From Ruminococcus sp. (GTDB taxonomy: Bacteria; Bacillota; Clostridia; Oscillospirales; Ruminococcaceae): a stretch of DNA of 64,000 nt. The position numbers and the translations under genes are program-made. The stretch spans positions 1-64,000 of the forward strand of contig JAFXDK010000025.1 in the NCBI GenBank assembly GCA_017521805.1. Reading direction: 5' to 3'. A model generated the notes under the pieces. It was not told where the DNA came from. It worked only from the letters and a program-made list of their open reading frames with translations, and made no database searches. Positions 1 to 6,050 of the stretch are shown here, in pieces (position 1 is the stretch's first letter; each line of letters starts with the position of its first letter).

Positions 1-50
1 CCCTTTTGCCGATAATACGGCAAAAATACAGCGAATAACTATACATATAT

Positions 51-95
51 GCCGCTATTTCAGCATTTTTACTGATTTAGCGGCTCTTGTTTTTT
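51..95 (+). terminator. Rho-independent terminator
   Basis: The stem GCCGCTA (51-57) pairs with TAGCGGC (78-84), with a nested TCAG/CTGA pairing, and is followed by a T-rich tract (85-95). It probably ends a plus-strand gene lying left of the window. Confidence 0.6.
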
Positions 96-128
96 CTGTA
101 CCCATTGATTTTTGTTTTTTATGGGGTT

Positions 129-145
129 ATTAGAGGTGCCCTAAT
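129..145. repeat. Short palindromic motif ATTAG-AGGTGCC-CTAAT
   Basis: A 17-base inverted repeat. The motif recurs with changed but still pairing arms at 8988-9002 (TATAG/CTATA) and, partly, at 60735-60749 on the other strand. Only this pattern is visible; no function is assigned. Confidence 0.4.
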
Positions 146-292
146 GATTTAAAGTGCCTCGCACATCCGCAAACTAAAGTTTGCTCCGTGCGGATCGGCA
201 AATAGCAAACGCCAAAAGATTTTGTCGTTTGCTATAAAGAACAAAAATATTTCAGATTGAATACGGGAATAATAACATAGAGGTGATAAGCG

Positions 293-730
293 GTGCTGAG
301 TGTTTATTTTGGTGATATGTCCGATGTTATCTATAATACAAATATATATTTCAATAACACTTATAAAGATAGCTGGATAACTAAACCTTTAGCCAAAGCG
401 ATGATTAAGGCAGTTGATAACTCCGAGGTTATCGATGAGAAAACTATATTAAGTCCGATTTTTGGAAATATGAGTCCTAAAAAGCTTTCCGGCGGAGTCA
501 AGACTCTTTTGTTGATTGCGTTTGACAAAACAAAGATTTTTAATGCCTCAACCTGCGGTGACAATTGTGCTGAATGGATTCTGAAAATTGCAGAAAATCG
601 AAAGGTAGAGATTAATCTGCGTCATCTTATGGATTTTGGCGAAGGAGAATTTAAAATCAAGGTTTTAAATACAGGCAAGATAGTAAAGAATATGGGAGAG
701 CTTGTACTCGAAGCGGGAGAATTTGTGTGA
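293..730 (+). CDS. DUF4869 family protein
   Basis: A 145-residue cytoplasmic protein beginning at GTG (293), with AGGTGAT just upstream as ribosome site. The sequence (start LSVYFGDM, middle ELSGG-like KLSGGVKTLLL, late LRHLMDFGEGEF) matches what I know as DUF4869, a small family of unknown function common in gut Firmicutes. There is no signal peptide or membrane segment. Its stop (728-730) lies 7 bases before the ATG of the next gene, so the two are almost certainly co-translated and probably act together. The partner is an ATPase with a TOPRIM-like domain, which suggests a defence or toxin-type pair; that role is inference. Family assignment is fairly sure, function unknown. Confidence 0.75.
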   Translation: MLSVYFGDMSDVIYNTNIYFNNTYKDSWITKPLAKAMIKAVDNSEVIDEKTILSPIFGNMSPKKLSGGVKTLLLIAFDKTKIFNASTCGDNCAEWILKIAENRKVEINLRHLMDFGEGEFKIKVLNTGKIVKNMGELVLEAGEFV

Positions 731-737
731 GGTTATT

Positions 738-1697
738 ATGACAGGGATTCATCATCTTGAAGTGAAAAACAGAGATGCAAATTTCAAATTTGATTTATAC
801 AGAAATATTACTATAGTTCGTGGAAACAGCGGTACAGGTAAATCTACACTTTTTGAAATGATTGCTGATTATACACGATTAAAAGAATTAAGCGGAGTTA
901 ATATTTCATCTGATAAGGCATGTGTAGCTTTAATTGATACAGATTGGCAGAATCAGTTGAAAAATGTAACTGACAGTATAGTATTTATTGATGAGGGTGT
1001 TGAGTATCTTAAAACAAAAAAGTTTGCTCAAGCTATCAGTCATACGGATAATTATTATGTTATCTTTAACAGAGAGAGTCTGCACGAGCTGCCATATAGC
1101 GTAGATGAAATATATGAAATAAAGACAAGTGGTAAATATCATTCTTTCAAAAAGATGTATAAATCTAATAATAAACATATTTACTATAAGGACGCGGTTG
1201 GAAATAAGATTAAATTCAAATTACTGTTGACGGAAGATTCAAAATTGGGTTATCAGTTTTATCAGCATTATTTTAAAAACAGTGAAATTGAGTGCGTATC
1301 AACGGCATCAAATTCAGCTATTTTTAGATATATTAAAGAAAACCCTGATAAAATGATTTTTGTTGTTGCAGACGGTGCTGCTTTTGGTTCGGAAATTGAC
1401 AGAGTATTGAAATTGCCTGGACAGAATTTCAGATTATGTCTGCCGGAATCGTTTGAATGGCTCATTTTAAAGTCAGGATTAATACGAACAGAAGATATTG
1501 ATATGGTGCTTGAAAATCCCTCTGAATATATTGAAAGTTCAAGGTATTTTAGTTGGGAGAATTATTTTGAGCAATACCAGATAGAGAATACTGTTAATAC
1601 TCCGTTTCAATATGCAAAAAAAGAAATCAATCCGGTATTTCTTAATGACGTAAATTCAGAAAAGATAATCGCTGAGATTTATAATACCAATCCCTAA
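738..1697 (+). CDS. Compact P-loop ATPase with TOPRIM-like domain, 3' end cut by MITE
   Basis: A 319-residue protein from ATG 738; I prefer this over an in-frame TTG at 702 that would overlap the upstream gene. Walker A is GNSGTGKS (29-36) and Walker B IVFIDEG (81-87), but the usual ATPase insert is very short. The C-terminal half resembles a TOPRIM fold: LLLTEDSKL with Glu166, then FVVADGAAFG with Asp212. That would make it a miniature relative of OLD/PARIS-type ATPase-nucleases; the domain call is inference. The last residues and the stop codon (TAA 1695-1697) are not native: they lie inside the terminal repeat of an inserted MITE. Removing the MITE with one TA copy restores the frame for 21 more codons to TAA 1911-1913. 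The shortened protein may or may not still work. Confidence 0.7.
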   Translation: MTGIHHLEVKNRDANFKFDLYRNITIVRGNSGTGKSTLFEMIADYTRLKELSGVNISSDKACVALIDTDWQNQLKNVTDSIVFIDEGVEYLKTKKFAQAISHTDNYYVIFNRESLHELPYSVDEIYEIKTSGKYHSFKKMYKSNNKHIYYKDAVGNKIKFKLLLTEDSKLGYQFYQHYFKNSEIECVSTASNSAIFRYIKENPDKMIFVVADGAAFGSEIDRVLKLPGQNFRLCLPESFEWLILKSGLIRTEDIDMVLENPSEYIESSRYFSWENYFEQYQIENTVNTPFQYAKKEINPVFLNDVNSEKIIAEIYNTNP

Positions 1698-1842
1698 AAC
1701 AACAGTAGACAAATCTAATGGCATAAATGCTGCCTATCATCGTTGGACTTCCTCACCATACGACTGTATGCTTTCGTCGTCCGCCTTGACATACATCATT
1801 TCTGCTCATCATCTTTGTCTACTAACATTTTAGGGATTGGTA
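1685..1842. mobile_element. MITE, copy 1 (TA-flanked, 154 bp)
   Basis: A 154-base element (1687-1840) bounded by TA at 1685-1686 and 1841-1842. The ends are inverted: CCAATCCCTAAAA on the left, TTTTAGGGATTGG on the right, with an inner AGTAGACAAA/TTTGTCTACT also inverted. A second copy in the opposite orientation lies at 51494-51646 and is nearly identical over its inner half. It encodes no protein. The TA duplication and small size are typical of MITEs mobilised by IS630/Tc1-mariner transposases; that class is inferred. It interrupts the 3' end of the ATPase gene. Confidence 0.85.
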
Positions 1843-1943
1843 TAAGAAATAAAAGTTCTGATAAACATTTTCGTTCACTTCTTGCTGAATCGGTAAATGG
1901 ACTTGTACAATAAATACAGATATAATTGAATACCACATAACAT

Positions 1944-1967
1944 AAAACGGCTGAATACAGCCGTTTT
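1944..1967 (+). terminator. Rho-independent terminator
   Basis: The stem AAAACGGCTG pairs with CAGCCGTTTT around the loop AATA, followed by T residues. It lies 30 bases beyond the pre-insertion stop codon at 1911-1913, so it is the natural terminator of the DUF4869/ATPase operon. Confidence 0.75.
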
Positions 1968-2203
1968 TCGTTGTGTACAACAAAGATGCGATAATTATTA
2001 TGTTTTCTATAAATTTAGGATAGAAAAGAGATATTAATTACATCTTAACTATGTTTAAATTGATAATTCTCTTTGAAAGAATATGAGAATATTCCTCAGT
2101 CAATGCATCTGGTATAAAAGAATGTAATGATGAATAAAATACTATTATTCTCAAATAATACATTTAAAACTACATCTGTATGAAATGTTTCCTCATATAA
2201 GCG
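1968..2203. other. AT-rich intergenic, nothing recognised
   Basis: This AT-rich stretch between the terminator and the next promoter has no reading frame with a ribosome site and no clear structure. Confidence 0.5.
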
Positions 2204-2232
2204 TTGACTTTTGTGCGGGAATATGATATAAT
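2204..2232 (+). promoter_or_regulatory. Sigma-A type promoter of the RloA/RloB-like pair
   Basis: TTGACT (2204-2209), a 17-base spacer and a perfect TATAAT (2227-2232) stand 28 bases before the ATG at 2260. A strong AGGAGG (2244-2249) follows. The near-consensus promoter indicates constitutive expression. Confidence 0.75.
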
Positions 2233-2259
2233 TGAATTAACATAGGAGGATGATAGCTT

Positions 2260-3564
2260 ATGCTTCAGCAATTTAACTTTACAAATTACAGATCATTCAG
2301 AGATGATACATCATTAGATCTTACTGCAGCTAATATTACAGAGTTCGAGGATACTGTGGTAACAGAAGGCAGAGAAAAAATACTGCCTGTCATTGCAATT
2401 TACGGTGCAAATGCCAGCGGAAAATCTAATGTATTGAGTGCTTTACAGGAGATGTGCTTCTGCGTGAAATATTCACATCTTTTAGTAAAGGAGGATATAA
2501 ATGACGGGGGATTAGCAACTGATTCGCATATGAAATTAAAAATGGAGGATTTCTATTCTCCCTTTCGATTCGATAGTAAAAGTGTCAATGAACCTACTGA
2601 ATTTGAGGTATACTTTACTGATTTCAACGGAAAGACGGTTAATTATGGTTTCTCTATTGATAAGGATGGCGTGTCAGAAGAATGGCTGTTTATAACATCA
2701 AAGTCTCGTGGTTCTGTGCCTAAACAAATGATCCGAAGAAATCGAGATGAAAATATACTTGAGTTTTCAGGTATACCAAAGAAAATGGAAGAAAATCTTA
2801 AAATAGCAGTCAGACCTAGACCGGAATGTCTTGTACTTTCACTTGGTCCTGTTCTTAGTATCAAACCACTTGAAAGTGTGTACAGTTGGTTTAAGTCATT
2901 GCGATTTATAGATTACGGTAATATCTTAAATCAGTTGAAGGTGAATGCAGTGGTACCTGCGGGATTGTCAGAGGATGAGAAACTTCGTAGCAGGCTTACA
3001 GCATATCTCGCCTCTTTTGATAACAGTATTATTGGAGTTTCTGCTGAAAAGATTAAAGACGAAAATGGGAATACCAAGTTGAAAATTGATATTTTGCACC
3101 GTACAGTTGACGGAAATGGAGCCGTTCCGTTGCCACTAGACGATGAATCTGACGGAACGAAGAAGATGTTCTCCCTGTTTGGTTATCTGGAATCACTAAT
3201 GTCTTCCGGAAGCGTTATCGTTATAGATGAGCTGAATGCCAAGCTTCATCCTCTACTTGTGCGACATCTGCTTACCATGTTTATTGATAAGACAAAGAAT
3301 CCAAATCATGCCCAACTCATATTTACCTGTCATGACGCATGGCTGATGAAGGCAAGGATACTTCGGAGAGATGAGATATGGTTTACAGAGAAAGATAATT
3401 GTGGACTTTCCAACCTATATTCTCTTGTAGACTTTGTTGATGAAGATGGTTACAAAATTCGTAAGGATGCTGATTATGAGAAGAATTATCTTCTTGGCAA
3501 GTATGGAGCTATTCCTGTGCTTGAATCTTTAGATATGTTTGCAGAGAGAATACGAGGAGAATGA
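2260..3564 (+). CDS. RloA-like AAA ATPase (AbiLi-type defence component)
   Basis: A 434-residue SMC/ABC-like ATPase of the AAA_15/RloA type. Walker A is GANASGKSN (49-57), the signature-like ESDGTKK lies near 296, Walker B is VIVIDE (319-324) followed by the D-loop LNAKLHP, and TCHDA (356-360) supplies the switch histidine. Length is normal for the family. The C-terminal region (about 370-434) is the conserved tail found when such ATPases are paired with RloB. The gene ends in AATGACG, so the next gene starts at the same point. Family knowledge: RloA/RloB and AbiLi/AbiLii pairs act as abortive-infection systems in which the ATPase senses phage and licenses a TOPRIM-like effector. It has its own promoter and good RBS, and appears intact. 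Confidence 0.82.
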   Translation: MLQQFNFTNYRSFRDDTSLDLTAANITEFEDTVVTEGREKILPVIAIYGANASGKSNVLSALQEMCFCVKYSHLLVKEDINDGGLATDSHMKLKMEDFYSPFRFDSKSVNEPTEFEVYFTDFNGKTVNYGFSIDKDGVSEEWLFITSKSRGSVPKQMIRRNRDENILEFSGIPKKMEENLKIAVRPRPECLVLSLGPVLSIKPLESVYSWFKSLRFIDYGNILNQLKVNAVVPAGLSEDEKLRSRLTAYLASFDNSIIGVSAEKIKDENGNTKLKIDILHRTVDGNGAVPLPLDDESDGTKKMFSLFGYLESLMSSGSVIVIDELNAKLHPLLVRHLLTMFIDKTKNPNHAQLIFTCHDAWLMKARILRRDEIWFTEKDNCGLSNLYSLVDFVDEDGYKIRKDADYEKNYLLGKYGAIPVLESLDMFAERIRGE

Positions 3565-3569
3565 CGGAA

Positions 3570-4229
3570 ATGAGTAAAAAAGAAAGGACAGGTATAAAGA
3601 AACCAAGAGCACAAAGACAGATGAAACGATATGAGCTTGGTAATTATCGCATAGTCACCGATACTGATAATTCGGAAAAATTTTTCTTTGAGGGACTCAA
3701 GAAGTCGTTGCCTCCTGAAACAAGAGATAAAATCGAGATAGTTGTATCAAAAAAGGTAAGAACAAAGGATTTGGTGGATACAGCTGCTGATATTATTGAG
3801 AACTTTAAAGAAACATGGATAGTTTTCGATAGAGATAGGGTGCCGGATTTTGATAAGCTTATACAGAAAGCAAATTGTAGGGGGATAAACGTTGCATGGT
3901 CAAATCCCTGTATTGAAATATGGTTTCTTGCATACTATGGCACAATGCCTGACGGTATGGACTCCGTACAGTGCTGTGCGGAGTTCGGGAGAGTTTTCAA
4001 GAAATTTACCGGTGAAAGCTACACTAAGAATGATGATGGAATTTATAGAAAGTTAATCAGCAGTGGAGATGAGAAAAACGCTATCAAAATTGCTGATAAA
4101 AAATACAAGAATTGGATAAGGCACTGTGAAGATATCGAAGTTATTCCGCCTTCAAAGATGAATGCATGTACAATGATGTTTGAAATAGTCGGTGAGATAC
4201 GATCAAAAACGGTGCAGGAATTAGAATAG
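3570..4229 (+). CDS. RloB-like TOPRIM effector (AbiLii-type)
   Basis: A 219-residue protein. ATG 3570 is preferred because AGGAG (3555-3559) is 10 bases upstream; ATG 3561, overlapping the previous stop, is only one base from it. RloB features are present: an N-terminal acidic segment IVTDTDNSEKFFFEGL where relatives carry a Glu-containing TOPRIM motif, the metal-binding DxD motif in WIVFDRDRVPDFD, and the diagnostic SNPCIEIWFLAYY. The first TOPRIM motif has Asp and Ser-Glu where many relatives have CEGEKTE. The protein is cytoplasmic with no membrane segment. Coupled translation with the ATPase fits a two-component abortive-infection system in which this is the nuclease or toxin; target unknown. 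Confidence 0.8.
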   Translation: MSKKERTGIKKPRAQRQMKRYELGNYRIVTDTDNSEKFFFEGLKKSLPPETRDKIEIVVSKKVRTKDLVDTAADIIENFKETWIVFDRDRVPDFDKLIQKANCRGINVAWSNPCIEIWFLAYYGTMPDGMDSVQCCAEFGRVFKKFTGESYTKNDDGIYRKLISSGDEKNAIKIADKKYKNWIRHCEDIEVIPPSKMNACTMMFEIVGEIRSKTVQELE

Positions 4230-4265
4230 TATACATATGTTTAGATAGTTTTAAAGGAGCCGAAA

Positions 4266-4724
4266 ATGAATTTAGATATCAAACTCAAACCCACGGAAAA
4301 CGTGTTGTATATTAACGATTTATCACTTGCAAATTTATTTACTGAAGTTCTCGATGTATCATCTGAAGAAAAGATGAAAAATCCGCCTGATGATAATGTT
4401 CGAGTGTATGTGCCTCTTGACCTGAGTTATAGTACACTTTATGAAGAGTTATTTTTAATTATAAAGCGTTACAAAGGCAATGCGACATTTGAAAATGAAG
4501 GGGATTTTTGCTGTGATATAGATCGTTGGTTCAAACGTTTAGAAATATATGATCGTGTGAGATTTGCTCGTGATAGAAATGCAATTGAAAAGGAGCATTG
4601 CGATAAGGCAGTAGAGCTTGGGCGATTAGCCGTTGAAGAATTGGTTGACTGTGACAATGACGGTGATTATTTCCCCAAAAATATGATTGAAGAAATAAAG
4701 AAGTATTTTGGATTCAAAAAATGA
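4266..4724 (+). CDS. Hypothetical protein, 152 aa, downstream of RloB
   Basis: I do not recognise this acidic, soluble 152-residue protein. It has a good ribosome site (AAAGGAG 4252-4258) and ATG 4266, 36 bases after the rloB-like stop, so it may be a third gene of the same transcript. It has no signal peptide or membrane helix. The stop TGA (4722-4724) is in the same frame as the following helicase remnant (4728-5249), so the two could be pieces of one longer ancestral gene after a deletion, or could simply abut. Which of these holds cannot be told from the sequence alone. Confidence 0.55.
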   Translation: MNLDIKLKPTENVLYINDLSLANLFTEVLDVSSEEKMKNPPDDNVRVYVPLDLSYSTLYEELFLIIKRYKGNATFENEGDFCCDIDRWFKRLEIYDRVRFARDRNAIEKEHCDKAVELGRLAVEELVDCDNDGDYFPKNMIEEIKKYFGFKK

Positions 4725-4727
4725 TAC

Positions 4728-5249
4728 TTGAGTTGTAAAAATGAACTTGTCAAACAGATTGTTGTATGGTGCATATTTGTAAAGACAATAGATAATCTGA
4801 GCAATCTTCTTGCAGAACAAGGAATCAAAGTAAAATGTGTATATGGAGAAATTCCTCTTGAAGAACGACAAAACATCCTTGCTGCGTTTAAGAAACAAGA
4901 ATTCGATGTGCTAATTACCAATCCCAATACGCTTGCTGAATCAATTTCTTTACATACAGTTTGCCATGATGCAATCTATTTCGAATACAGTTTCAACTTA
5001 GTCCATTTGCTACAATCAAAAGACAGAATACATCGTCTCGGCCTTCCTTCAACTCAATATACGCAGTTTTATTTTCTGCAAACCATGTATAAAAATGACT
5101 CAAGCTATTATTCTATGGACGAGGAAATCTATCATCGGCTCTCCTTGAAGGAACAAATTATGCTTCAAGCGATTGATGCTGATTTACTTGAAACGCTTCC
5201 GTCTTCCGATGACGAACTGGATATCATCTTTAATCAACTTGGTCTTTAA
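4728..5249 (+). pseudogene. Remnant: C-terminal part of SNF2-like helicase
   Basis: The frame encodes only the second RecA-like lobe of a superfamily 2 helicase: VWCIFVKTIDNLSNLL (motif IV region), CVYGEIPLEER, VLITNPNTLAESISL (motif V) and QSKDRIHRLG (motif VI with the arginine finger). The ATP-binding motifs I-III are missing. There is no ATG or RBS at the beginning; the only start is a TTG. Intact homologues are large proteins of about 500 residues or more, so this is the end of a deleted gene. It continues the reading frame of the gene before it across a single TGA. It ends at a strong terminator. Confidence 0.72.
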
Positions 5250-5306
5250 CAGAACTGCTAAGAGAAAAAAGACGTCTGAAATCGAAAAGCATCTGGGCGT
5301 ATAACA

Positions 5307-5342
5307 AAAGCCGCTGAGTGGTACATTCCACTCGGCGGCTTT
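5307..5342. terminator. Strong hairpin terminator between convergent remnants
   Basis: A 15-base-pair stem (AAAGCCGCTGAGTGG against CCACTCGGCGGCTTT, one G-T pair) with a 6-base loop. It sits between the plus-strand helicase remnant and the minus-strand hsdM remnant and could stop both. Confidence 0.7.
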
Positions 5343-5363
5343 CTACATTTTAACGAACACCCT

Positions 5364-5398
5364 ATAATTCAACGAACAGCCCCAGTTCGTTGAATTAT
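5364..5398. repeat. Perfect 14-bp inverted repeat
   Basis: ATAATTCAACGAAC (5364-5377) and its exact complement (5385-5398) surround AGCCCCA. AACGAACA also occurs just upstream at 5352. There is no T run, so it is more likely a protein-binding site or an element end than a terminator. It lies where the hsdM remnant loses its homology. Confidence 0.55.
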
Positions 5399-5507
5399 GC
5401 ACCCAGCGCATTCTGCGCCCCCGGCAACAGGGCAAAAAAATAAGACCTCATCGGTCTGCCGTATGCGAAAAGCCCTGAAATCAAGCCTTTTTGCGGTATT
5501 CCTTGTA

Positions 5508-6047
5508 TCAATCTCGTAACTGCTTTATCGGCAACGGTTTCAGTAATTTTAGGATCAACAACATCCACGATAGTGGAAATAAGCGCTCTCGGTGTAAAGT
5601 ACTGACCTGCAGCACTTTTTTATCCTGACCATTTTTCTCAAGGATTCCTTCATATAAAGCTCCTTTGAAATCACTATCTTTAAGATACCAATTTTCCCCA
5701 TTAACCATTTTTATGATTTTTGCCAAATGCGGAGGACTATCAATCTTGTTCGTAGCCTTTGTAAATATCGTTCCAATCAGTCCGTCTGCTTTTGAAAGTG
5801 TTCTTAGTATTTCTTCATATTTCTTAACGAGGTCATCGCCGTTTTCTTTGATAAGAGCCTTCCACTTACAGTCCTCGGGAATAGAACTGCCAAGACCGAA
5901 TTCTTCCTTTTCATTGTCCATTTTAAGGAACAGGATATATGTGAGCTGTGTGATATAGTCTGTGAATCCGACACCGGCCGAGGACATAACATTTGCTATG
6001 TCCCATACCTTTTTAAGCAGTGCAGATTCTGTTTTCTGATTTGCCAT
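5508..6047 (-). pseudogene. hsdM: hsdM remnant (type I methyltransferase, N-terminal part, frameshifted)
   Basis: This starts as a normal type I modification subunit (HsdM N-terminal domain: VGFTDYITQLTYILFLKM, IGTIFTKATNKI). A frameshift in the A6 run at 5616-5621 throws it off. In the neighbouring frame the expected AAGQYFTPRALIS continues, so one A appears to have been lost. Even with that repaired, homology ends near 5530, before the catalytic SAM-binding and NPPY motifs, and unrelated sequence follows. No hsdS gene is present. The gene cannot make an active methyltransferase. It follows hsdR with a 3-base gap. Confidence 0.85.
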
Positions 6048-6050
6048 ATA

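Larger units (their letters stand above)
1..292. other. Intergenic, no gene; hairpins only
   Basis: I see no convincing reading frame in this stretch. It contains a terminator (51-95), a short palindromic motif at 129-145 related to copies at 8988 and 60735, and a perfect stem TAGCAAACG/CGTTTGCTA at about 206-236. The hairpin at 4-25 has its T run before the stem and its A run after it, so it does not look like a terminator on either strand. Confidence 0.6.

Noticed and set aside
4..25. Hairpin TTTTGCCG/CGGCAAAA as a terminator
   Set aside because: The T run precedes and the A run follows the stem, the wrong order for a terminator on either strand.
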